Source: Deltaproteobacteria bacterium
GTDB taxonomy: Bacteria > Desulfobacterota > DSM-4660 > Desulfatiglandales > Desulfatiglandaceae
DNA: 64,000 bases
Direction: 5' to 3'
Assembly: GCA_019307815.1 (NCBI GenBank)
Contig: JAFDIV010000018.1
Location: 1 to 64,000, forward strand
This document shows positions 1-8,394 of the stretch, in pieces; position 1 is the first letter of the stretch, and every line of letters begins with the position of its first letter. The position numbers were made by a program, and so were the translations under genes. The notes under the pieces were generated by a model that saw only the letters and a list, made by a program, of their open reading frames with translations, did no database searches and was not told where the DNA came from.

Positions 1-53
1 GCCAGCTCTAGCAATTTTATCGAGGTTGAAATCGGTGACAGCTATTTTTTCCA
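1..53 (-). CDS. N-terminus of a protein running off the window (MEKIAVTDFNLDKIARAG...), possibly 8-oxoguanine DNA glycosylase-like
   Basis: Reverse-strand ATG at 53 followed by open frame to the window edge; only 18 codons visible. Confidence 0.3.
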
Positions 54-80
54 TAAAGTATAATTATATCAGTTTGTTAT

Positions 81-425
81 TTATTGTTGCCGACAAAACG
101 TTGGGACACTAGTGGTATCCAATATGATTTTAGGAGCATCGCCACTATGGGTATAGGAGCCGAATGACCCTGCCAGCTTGCCTGCTAGATCTGCCTTTTG
201 GGCTGTGAAGAGAAATGTCTTCATTGTGCCTATCATGTCCCTGTGGTATGTAGGGGACCCAAACAAGTAGGCATCATAGCCCACCAAATCTTTTTCGCTC
301 TTCATGTCCCGAATCCTCTTAACATCAGCTTCATTGCCGCTAAACCGGATGCCTTCGGCAATGTATTGGGCCATTTTTTCTGTGTTTCCGGTTCGACTAT
401 CATAAGCAATCAATGTCTTTTTCAT
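81..425 (-). CDS. Flavodoxin-family protein, apparently C-terminally truncated
   Basis: N-terminal FMN-loop pattern YDSRTGNTEKMAQYIAEGI and GSPTYHRDM; frame diverges after GDAPKIILDT and stops at 114 aa. Confidence 0.65.
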   Translation of the reverse strand: MKKTLIAYDSRTGNTEKMAQYIAEGIRFSGNEADVKRIRDMKSEKDLVGYDAYLFGSPTYHRDMIGTMKTFLFTAQKADLAGKLAGSFGSYTHSGDAPKIILDTTSVPTFCRQQ

Positions 426-456
426 TATTTATCCTCCAATTTCTTTGAGTTTCTTC

Positions 457-954
457 CTATTCTACCTTGATGAAGGCTTTCGCCTTAGCGCCACAGACCG
501 GGCATGTCTCCGGAGGTTCATTCTCACATGTATATCCACAAATGGAACAGACGAAATAGCAGTTAATCTCCTGGGGACTGTCCAAGTTATCCAATGCTTT
601 TTGATATAATTCTGCATGGACCTTTTCTACCTCATTAGCATATGTGAAACTTCTTTCTGCCATTTTTTCACCTTGTTCTTTTGCTGCTTCGATCATTGCC
701 GGGTACATCTCTTTGAACTCGTAGGTTTCCCCTGAAATAGCTTCCTCTAGGTTTTCCCTTGTAGTCCTTATCCCTCCCAAGGCCCTCAAATGGGCGTGGG
801 CATGCACGGTCTCGGCCTCGGCAGCGGCCCGAAACAACTTGGCCACCTGGGGATAACCTTCCTTTTCTGCCTGCTTGGCAAAGGCGAGGTACTTGCGATT
901 GGCCTGGGATTCACCTGCGAATGCCTCTTTCAGGTATTGCTCGGTCTTACTCAT
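457..954 (-). CDS. rbr: Rubrerythrin with C-terminal rubredoxin-like domain
   Basis: Ferritin-like diiron helices plus CSICGYTCENEPPETCPVCGA. Confidence 0.95.
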   Translation of the reverse strand: MSKTEQYLKEAFAGESQANRKYLAFAKQAEKEGYPQVAKLFRAAAEAETVHAHAHLRALGGIRTTRENLEEAISGETYEFKEMYPAMIEAAKEQGEKMAERSFTYANEVEKVHAELYQKALDNLDSPQEINCYFVCSICGYTCENEPPETCPVCGAKAKAFIKVE

Positions 955-1020
955 GTAATTTCTCCTTTCTTGTGTAGATTTATATCATGGCCCCAAAGAT
1001 TATTAAGGAACTGTCGGTAA

Positions 1021-1302
1021 TCAGTTTAATGTTGCCTCGTCCCCGCCGGCCCACCATCCTTTACGGATATGTGCCTTTTTTTCAGCTTCGGCCAATTTTT
1101 GGATCTTAAAGGCCGAGTCCCTAATAACAGAATATAGGATACCGCAACCATCGTCCTCCCTGACTGCGTCGCCATAATCGGCAAGCTGAAGCATCTCTTG
1201 GACCAACTCAAGGGTCTGTTGAATTGCTCGATCACATTTTTTCATCATATTCTCCCGGGAACCTTTCTTCTTATTGTTAATCAAGATACGTGCCATTTGC
1301 AC
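1021..1302 (-). CDS. Small conserved hypothetical protein (start probably MMKKCDRA near 1248)
   Basis: ORF upstream of rubrerythrin on the same strand; no recognised domain. Confidence 0.45.
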   Translation of the reverse strand: MQMARILINNKKKGSRENMMKKCDRAIQQTLELVQEMLQLADYGDAVREDDGCGILYSVIRDSAFKIQKLAEAEKKAHIRKGWWAGGDEATLN

Positions 1303-1388
1303 CGAAGATAAAAAAAGCTTAATTACTCTGAAGTATCAAATAGTTATGCTATTGATAAAAATGAATGGATACAACTTTTCAAAGGTAA

Positions 1389-1575
1389 TGAGACATAGTG
1401 TCTCAAAGTTCCAGTGGGTGTATCCCTATGACATATTCCTCATGGTAGGTTAGTGCCCCTTGATTATTCCTTATCGGTGAGAACGGGCTTATATTTGCGG
1501 TCTTCAAAGGAAGACAAGGCCGTTGTAGAGGGCTGGCAAAGTGTCTCAAAATAGCCATGAGACATATGTGTTTCA
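1389..1575. promoter_or_regulatory. Cluster of TGAGACA/TGTCTCA dyads
   Basis: TGAGACA-TAG-TGTCTCA at 1389-1405; TGTCTCA at 1542-1548 and TGAGACA at 1558-1564, followed by degenerate TGTTTCA. Confidence 0.45.
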
Positions 1576-1688
1576 TGATACAAGAGGAACTCCTAAAAAA
1601 AACTGTGTTCAATCTCAAATGACCAATGCCAAATTAACCTGTCCATCGTGGCGGGCAAGCACCTACGCCATCATTGTTCGTATGGGAG

Positions 1689-3023
1689 CTAAGTTAGGGA
1701 AGGGTGGTCTTGGAGAAAGCGATAAAGGGTGGCTCTGCCCACACCTAGTAGCCTGGCGGCTTTGGCCTTATTGCCCCCAGTGCGTTCAAGGGCCTCTCGA
1801 ACGGCCAATATGTCCAGTTTCCTGGATCTTCCTTTTTGAGGCATAGTACTTTGCCATTGCCTTAGCTCTAGTGGCAGGTGTTCTGGCTGGATAGTCATCC
1901 CTTTTGATCTGATCAAAGCAAACCTTACTGCACTTTGCAGCTCTCTTACGTTTCCTGGCCAAGGGTAGGATACAAACAGTGCCATAGCCTCATGTGAAAG
2001 GCCTGAGACCTCATAGCCTTGATGTTTGGCCTCTTGTATAAAGTGTTCCACAAGTATGGGGATATCTCCTTTTCTTTCTCTGAGAGGGGGTAGTTGTATG
2101 GGTACAACATTTATGCGATAGAAAAGATCATCCCTAAATCTACCCTCCTTGACCTCTTTTTTGAGGTCCTTATTCGTGGCACTGATGATTCGCACATTTA
2201 CAGAGATGCTTTTTTCACTGCCAACCTGCTCAAATGTACCGTCTTGCAAGACCCTTAGAAGCTTTACCTGAACAGGCTTGGGTAGTTCCGCAACTTCATC
2301 TAGGAACAATGTCCCCTCATGAGCCAATTCAAACCGTCCCTTTTTATCTCGGATAGCGCCTGAAAATGCCCCCTTTACGTGACCGAATAACTCGCTTTCA
2401 AGAACACCCTCAGGTAAGGCACCGCAATTCACCGGCACAAAAGGTCCCCCTCCCCGTCGGCTTTCCTTATGGATCGCTACGGCCACCAATTCTTTTCCGG
2501 TTCCTGTCTCGCCGCTTATATGAACTGGGTAATCATTGGCCGCCACATCCCGGATTTGACGGTAGATCTCAAGCATCTTGGAATCTTGGCCAATGATGCC
2601 GTGGAATTCTTTCAGTTCACCGCTCCTGATTTTTAATGTGATAAGATCGGTCACATCGCGAAAGGAGGCCAGTACACCATAGAATTCGCCTTTATTGTCC
2701 GCCATACCCGTGACCCGCATCTCTAGACGTTTAGGCTCTCCCTGTTTGGTAAGGATGGTCAAAGGATATGCCTTGTCCTCCCAATGTAAAGGGGCCCCCT
2801 CCTTAAATGAACACCTCCCTCCACAAAAAGGGCCACCGAATACATCATGACAATCCCTGCCAAGCACCTCTTCACGCCTGTAACCAGTGATCTTTTCGGC
2901 GGTGCGGTTAAAGTATACGATGCGACGCTGCTTATCATGAGCAATGATGCCCTCTAGGAGATTGTCGATGATCCTATGGAGATTTTCTTGTTCCGCAAGG
3001 AGTCTTGAAAGTTCGTCTTGCAT
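1689..3023 (-). CDS. PAS-domain sigma-54 interacting transcriptional regulator (NtrC family)
   Basis: PAS N-terminus, GETGTGKELVA, GAFSGA, Fis-type HTH GGNKAKAARLLGVGRATLYRFL. Confidence 0.95.
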   Translation of the reverse strand: MQDELSRLLAEQENLHRIIDNLLEGIIAHDKQRRIVYFNRTAEKITGYRREEVLGRDCHDVFGGPFCGGRCSFKEGAPLHWEDKAYPLTILTKQGEPKRLEMRVTGMADNKGEFYGVLASFRDVTDLITLKIRSGELKEFHGIIGQDSKMLEIYRQIRDVAANDYPVHISGETGTGKELVAVAIHKESRRGGGPFVPVNCGALPEGVLESELFGHVKGAFSGAIRDKKGRFELAHEGTLFLDEVAELPKPVQVKLLRVLQDGTFEQVGSEKSISVNVRIISATNKDLKKEVKEGRFRDDLFYRINVVPIQLPPLRERKGDIPILVEHFIQEAKHQGYEVSGLSHEAMALFVSYPWPGNVRELQSAVRFALIRSKGMTIQPEHLPLELRQWQSTMPQKGRSRKLDILAVREALERTGGNKAKAARLLGVGRATLYRFLQDHPSLT

Positions 3024-3152
3024 AGGCCTATGATCTACAGTGGGTATATTTCATAATGGGAAATACAATGACGGATAAGATAATAGGCAGAGGAGAAAAT
3101 TTCAAAGAAAAAAGACCTCACGAGATGATATGGCTGATTTGCGTATCTCCTT

Positions 3153-3866
3153 CTATAAATCCGGCCTTGATGCCTTTTCAATGTCAATGATGCTTTCGCC
3201 CCTTACGTAGTCACGGGTCTCGTACCGTGTGATGGACGTCAACTTTCTCACGATGTCTGAAATTCTTTGTATGTGGGCCTTCATGTCCTGAAGATGATTG
3301 ATTATGGCTTCGTCACTGGACAGATCTTTTATCAAGGTATCGCAGCTCCAGGTGAGAAATTGAAGAGGCTGGTTCATTTCGTGGCAGACGGCTCCTGCAG
3401 TTTCAAGCACTGCAGAAAGCTTTTCTTTTTCAATTCTATCTTGAATATAGAACTTCTCCCTGAGTGCTGCCTTGATACGTGCAAGGAGTTCTTCTCGGTT
3501 TATGGGTTTTCGCACATAATCTGTTCCCCCAGCAGCGAATGCATCTTTTAGGGTCTGGTCATCAGTATTTGCTGTAATAAAGATTACAGGAATATGCTGC
3601 GTTTTTTTGCCCTTCTTCAAGAGCTTACAGGCCTCAAGCCCATCCATCTCGGGCATGACGATATCCATCAATATGAGGTCGGGAACAAGCCTTTCGGCTG
3701 TTTCCACACATGATATGCCGTCTGAAGCGGAAACAGTCTTGTAACCCTCTTTTTGTAATATCAACCCAGCAAGCCTGACATTTACAGGGTTATCGTCCAC
3801 TACAAGGATTGTAAGATCAGCTTTTTCAATTGGAAATGTCATATCTTCCCCCGTATCAAGGACCAA
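3153..3866 (-). CDS. Response regulator receiver fused to HisKA/DHp-like helices without an HATPase domain
   Basis: REC motifs VVDDNPVN, LILMDIVMPEMDG, KPI; then CHEMNQPLQFL (H-box); ends before N/G boxes. Confidence 0.85.
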   Translation of the reverse strand: MVLDTGEDMTFPIEKADLTILVVDDNPVNVRLAGLILQKEGYKTVSASDGISCVETAERLVPDLILMDIVMPEMDGLEACKLLKKGKKTQHIPVIFITANTDDQTLKDAFAAGGTDYVRKPINREELLARIKAALREKFYIQDRIEKEKLSAVLETAGAVCHEMNQPLQFLTWSCDTLIKDLSSDEAIINHLQDMKAHIQRISDIVRKLTSITRYETRDYVRGESIIDIEKASRPDL

Positions 3867-4123
3867 AAGGCCTTTCCTGGCATAAAGATCTCATTCATCT
3901 ACCCAAACATTGGGAATTTTCTTTGATCCCTTGAGTTAAGTCAAGAAGAATTGCTTTGTTTTGTTTAAACTAAGTATGCCTCAAAAGGTGACTCTAGACG
4001 GTGATGTCATAGGAGCCGTTGTCGTGAGCTAAAAAGGGGCAGGCACACTTTTAGGGGAGTAAGGAAAGTCGGAGCTATGGGACAAGGTGGTATTTTGGAG
4101 GAAGGATATAAGACTGTAAGGTT

Positions 4124-5347
4124 TCAAGGTAGCAGGGCCGCCAATCGCCTGATGCCCTCATCAATGGAATCGAGGCCAGGATATGAAAAATTTAGACGCA
4201 TCTCGTTTTTCTTTTCCATGCCGTGGGGGTAAAACTTGCTCCCGGGAATAAAGGCCACCTGGTGCTCAATGGCCCTTTCAAACAGCTTGTCCGTGTCCAC
4301 GCCTTCCTTCAGACTCACCCATATAAACATGCCCCCTTCCGGGACCGTCCAGGTGACCCCGTCAGGCATATAACGTTCTAGGGCCTTTAGCATTGCATCT
4401 CTTTTGGGTCGGTAATGCTCAATGATCCTTGAAATGTGCTCTTTCATGAGCCCCTTTTCAATGAACCGGGCGGTTACCCGCTGGGTTGCACAATCCGGAC
4501 TAACGGTGGTCTTCTGGGCCCACTTGACCATGGGGCCGATTATCTCAGGGGGGCCGGCCGCAAATCCAAGCCTCAAGCCAGGCCCCAGGATCTTGGAGAA
4601 GGATTTGGCGATGGTAACCCGTTTTGGGTCATTGAACTCGGTGCGGGCAAGTTCCCACAGTGTAATGATCCTTTTACCACTGTAACGGAGTTCTCGATAG
4701 GGTTGATCCTCCAGGATTGGCAGATCAAATTCCATGGCCACTTCGATTATTTGGCGCCGGCGTTCCAGGTCCATGGTCTTGCCGGTGGGGTTTTGAAATT
4801 CCGGGATCACGTAGATAAACTTGACCGGCTCCCGGGTATCTGTAAGCTTTCTTAATACCTGCCGTAACCTCTCCGGGATCATTCCCAGGTCATCCATTTC
4901 CACACCGATCATCCGGGCGCCACAGGCCTCCATGGCCGCCAATGACCCGGGAAAACCAGGTGCCTCGCAAACTACGATGTCCCCGGGGTCTACTAGGGTT
5001 CTGGTAAAATAATAGATGGCGTTTGTTGAGCCTACAGTGATCATGAGTTCCTCATCAGATAGATAAGGAACCTCCTCAAAGTCCTTGATGACTTCCTTGA
5101 ATACCTTGTCGCCGTCGCTGGCCCCATATTGAAGGACTTCATCGCCTTCTTCACGGATAACTTCAGCAAAAAGATCGGCAAGCAGAGCTTTGGGAAATGT
5201 ATCAGGGCTGGGCAGACCACCGGCAAAGGAGATCATGCCCGGCACGCCTTTGGTGACCTTCAAAATCTGGCGGATGAAGGAATGCCTCATGGATGCGGTG
5301 CTTTTGGAGTAAAGCTCTTCTATTTTTCTGGTCATGTTGCCCCCCAT
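4124..5347 (-). CDS. PLP-dependent aminotransferase, fold type I (2-aminoadipate/aromatic aminotransferase-like)
   Basis: PEFQNPTGKTM, AKSFSKILGPGLRLGF PLP-lysine motif. Confidence 0.92.
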   Translation of the reverse strand: MGGNMTRKIEELYSKSTASMRHSFIRQILKVTKGVPGMISFAGGLPSPDTFPKALLADLFAEVIREEGDEVLQYGASDGDKVFKEVIKDFEEVPYLSDEELMITVGSTNAIYYFTRTLVDPGDIVVCEAPGFPGSLAAMEACGARMIGVEMDDLGMIPERLRQVLRKLTDTREPVKFIYVIPEFQNPTGKTMDLERRRQIIEVAMEFDLPILEDQPYRELRYSGKRIITLWELARTEFNDPKRVTIAKSFSKILGPGLRLGFAAGPPEIIGPMVKWAQKTTVSPDCATQRVTARFIEKGLMKEHISRIIEHYRPKRDAMLKALERYMPDGVTWTVPEGGMFIWVSLKEGVDTDKLFERAIEHQVAFIPGSKFYPHGMEKKNEMRLNFSYPGLDSIDEGIRRLAALLP

Positions 5348-5395
5348 AAGACCGAGCAGGAAGCGGAGCTAGTCCAGATTATGGCTTTGGAACCT

Positions 5396-6667
5396 TTATG
5401 AGTACCGGTGGAGATTCCAGGCACAGACCACATCGATCCCGGCCTTTGTCAAGGCCTCGGCCGTGGCATTTACGGCATCATGTTTGTCCAGATAGTTCCG
5501 CTGGAGGGCATCCATAAGCCCCTGTTTGATGATCTCTTCCTTGGGCATGAAATACTCAAGAATGTCGGAGGGATGCTCTCTGGTCTTTTCCACTTCTATG
5601 TCCCCACCTTCATGCTTGGCCGAGATATTGGGAACTTCTCTGGCGATTTCCACCAATTCCTCGCGCCTGTTGTAGGGCTGGATAACAATGGACTTCCATG
5701 TCTCCGTGATATGATGCTCAAAACGCACAGCCTCAACAAAACCCATGGCCTTCCGGACCTTGTGGCTTGCCCGGATGGTGTCGTTGTTCACAGAGTTTGA
5801 GAAATTCAGGCCTATAAGGCTGGTGGTGCCGTCGTCTCGTGAAAAGAGCTTGGCCCCTGCCAACGTCCAGAAAACCGCAAAGGGATTATCATTTCCCATA
5901 TACACGGAGATCTTGAACTCATTGTCAATTCCTAGTTTATGGAGCATATAGCCAAGGAAGACGGTTCCGGAATTAATATTGAGCACCTGACGAATACCGT
6001 AGTTGGTGTAATAGTAAAGGTATTCATCCACCCATTTGAGAGGGTAGTCATTAGGCTGACCAATCCCGCCAAAGTAACCAGTAATTGTTTCCGGCCCGCC
6101 AAGGTGTATGTTGGCCCCATCCGTACCCTTGGTGTCCAATGTCTCTACGTAACTGGCCCCAATAATCTGCATGGCCGCGGCAACTGCAAGGGTATCTCCC
6201 CTGTCGCTTATCTGCTCTTTCATGTTCCTCACTCGAATGTACCTTCCCGGCATGAGTTGCTGTTTTTCAATGGCCTGCTTGGCCTGGGCAATTAGCCAGG
6301 GAAAAAACTGGAGTGCGGATATTTCAAGGGTGACGGCCGTGTCCTTGGAGAATTCCATCTCGTCGGCCTTGGGGCCCAGGATATTTCTTCGATAATCGGA
6401 AATACCTATAAAGGCCTTCTTATCCCTTTGCTCCTCCAGCCATTCGATGTCCGCAAGATTTGGTGAGTCTATTTCCTTCAATCGTCTCTTAAGGTTGTTA
6501 AGGTCACGCGCTTCGGCAGCCTTTCGATTTATCTCTTCAGGACCTCCGTATTTTTCCACGATATCCAGAAGCGCATTGATGAGCCCGTTGTTGGGATCAA
6601 GCAGAAAACGGTTTATTTCATCCAGCTTATCTGTAGATATTTTCAATCGGTTTCTCAAATCCGACAT
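5396..6667 (-). CDS. Uncharacterised 423-aa protein
   Basis: Long ORF tightly placed between panB-like and aminotransferase genes on the same strand; no recognised motif. Confidence 0.8.
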   Translation of the reverse strand: MSDLRNRLKISTDKLDEINRFLLDPNNGLINALLDIVEKYGGPEEINRKAAEARDLNNLKRRLKEIDSPNLADIEWLEEQRDKKAFIGISDYRRNILGPKADEMEFSKDTAVTLEISALQFFPWLIAQAKQAIEKQQLMPGRYIRVRNMKEQISDRGDTLAVAAAMQIIGASYVETLDTKGTDGANIHLGGPETITGYFGGIGQPNDYPLKWVDEYLYYYTNYGIRQVLNINSGTVFLGYMLHKLGIDNEFKISVYMGNDNPFAVFWTLAGAKLFSRDDGTTSLIGLNFSNSVNNDTIRASHKVRKAMGFVEAVRFEHHITETWKSIVIQPYNRREELVEIAREVPNISAKHEGGDIEVEKTREHPSDILEYFMPKEEIIKQGLMDALQRNYLDKHDAVNATAEALTKAGIDVVCAWNLHRYS

Positions 6668-6679
6668 GAGGTCTCCCTC

Positions 6680-7537
6680 CTATTCATATTCTTTGAGCAT
6701 TTCTTTGAGTTTTTCCTCTTCGCCCTTTATCATATGATAACAATGCTCATCACCTGGGAACAGGCCGCTGCGGACGTCGGTGACGTATTGGCGCAGGGCG
6801 TTTGTTACCACCTCGGCAACATTGGCATAGCGTTTGACAAACTTGGGTGTAAAGGCAGTGAATTGACCGATTAGATCCGAGACAATAAGGAGCTGGCCGT
6901 CGCAATCAGGTCCGGCGCCGATGGAAAGAACCGGTATGCTTAGTTTCTTTGCGATAAAGCTTGAAACCTCTGGTGGGACTGCTTCAATAAGGAGCATCTG
7001 GGCCCCTGACTCTTCAATTGCAAAGGCATCTTCAATGACGAGTTTGGCTGATTCCGCTGTTCTTCCCTGTGCCTTATGGCCCCCAATCTGGCCCGAACTC
7101 TGAGGGGTAAGGCCGATGTGACCGATGACCACGACCCCTGCGTCCAAGATGGCCTTGATTCTTGATATAACCCGCTTTCCCCCTTCCAGTTTTATGGCAT
7201 CGACCCCTGCCTCCTTGACAAACCGGATGGCATTTTGGACAGCATCTTCATCTGAGGCCTGATAACTTCCAAGGGGCATGTCACCTACAACAAAGGTGTT
7301 AGGAGCCCCTCGCCGTACCGCCTCGCAGTGCACAATACATTGGTCCATGGTCACTGGCACAGTGCTTTCGTAGCCGTACACACACATGCCCAACGAGTCA
7401 CCCACAAGTATCATGTCCATTCCAGCAGCCTCTGCAAACTGTGCTGTTGGGAAATCATAGGAGGTAACCCAGGTGATCTTTTTCCCCTCCTGCTTCATCC
7501 TTATGAAGTCATGGACCATGAGTTTTTTGTTCCCCAT
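6680..7537 (-). CDS. panB: 3-methyl-2-oxobutanoate hydroxymethyltransferase (PanB family)
   Basis: ILVGDSLGMCVYGYESTVPVTM, GHIGLTPQSSGQIGGHKAQGR, SIGAGPDCDGQLL. Confidence 0.92.
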   Translation of the reverse strand: MGNKKLMVHDFIRMKQEGKKITWVTSYDFPTAQFAEAAGMDMILVGDSLGMCVYGYESTVPVTMDQCIVHCEAVRRGAPNTFVVGDMPLGSYQASDEDAVQNAIRFVKEAGVDAIKLEGGKRVISRIKAILDAGVVVIGHIGLTPQSSGQIGGHKAQGRTAESAKLVIEDAFAIEESGAQMLLIEAVPPEVSSFIAKKLSIPVLSIGAGPDCDGQLLIVSDLIGQFTAFTPKFVKRYANVAEVVTNALRQYVTDVRSGLFPGDEHCYHMIKGEEEKLKEMLKEYE

Positions 7538-7612
7538 CGTTCCCTCCTTGTTTTCTGGTAGAAGAAGTTTTTCTTAATGGACAGGTCCAAGACCAGTTCC
7601 GTATCTTCCCGG

Positions 7613-8092
7613 TCATGGATTTTCACCTAGCGGGTTTTCTGAGATGGGCAGGCCCTTGTCTGGTTTTATCTCTGAGAAGATGACGAAGGTCTCGGATCTT
7701 CCGTAGCCCTCCAAGGCGGCTATCTCTGCCTTTACCAGCTTGCCCAGCTCTTCCAGGTTCCTGACACACACATGGAGTAGGTAGTCGAACCGGCCCGTAA
7801 CATGGTAACAGGCCCTAACCTGCGGGATGGTCCGAACCCCTTCCTCAAACTTCTTTATGGTCTCTGCCTCGTGCCTTTGCATGGTCACAGAAACAAAGGC
7901 CTGCACATTCAGCCCCAACTTTTGAGGGTTGAGGCTTGCCCGATACCCTTGTATGACTTCCTGTTCCTCCAGGCGACGAATGCGCTCCAGCACAGTAGAC
8001 TGGGCAACGCCATGGTCCCGGGCTATCTCGCTATTTTTCCTTCGGGCGTTTTCCTGTAAGGCCTTGAGAATCGTCAAGTCCAGCTTATCGAT
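7613..8092 (-). CDS. Lrp/AsnC family transcriptional regulator; start either TTG at 8077 or possibly ATC at 8092
   Basis: HTH plus RAM/Lrp ligand domain; in-frame IDKLDLTILKALQ upstream, preceded by GGAGG. Confidence 0.9.
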   Translation of the reverse strand: MDKLDLTILKALQENARRKNSEIARDHGVAQSTVLERIRRLEEQEVIQGYRASLNPQKLGLNVQAFVSVTMQRHEAETIKKFEEGVRTIPQVRACYHVTGRFDYLLHVCVRNLEELGKLVKAEIAALEGYGRSETFVIFSEIKPDKGLPISENPLGENP

Positions 8093-8151
8093 GGAACACC
8101 TCCTTCAGAAAGGCAAGGGGTCACAAGGCAATATTTCGGCAAACAAGTATA

Positions 8152-8177
8152 TATTCAAAAGAATATTTGAAATATTC
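8152..8177. promoter_or_regulatory. Palindromic candidate Lrp operator
   Basis: GAATATTT-G-AAATATTC (8161-8177) overlapping TATTC-AAAA-GAATA (8152-8165), directly upstream of the lrp gene. Confidence 0.5.
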
Positions 8178-8394
8178 CATAAATAATCGAAGAAAATATT
8201 ATTGTCAAGGGTTTTTTGGCAATTTCTATCGTGGATATCCAATGGTGCCTAACTTCATGTTCTAGGGTGCGGTGCTCAATTTCCCCATAGGTAGGAAATG
8301 GTTTGAAGCTGAAAGAGGCACTACGATTGTATTGAAGTGAGCAATGAAGCCCCCGCAGGCCGAGGAAGGACGAGAGTAAGAAAGGTGAAAATCT

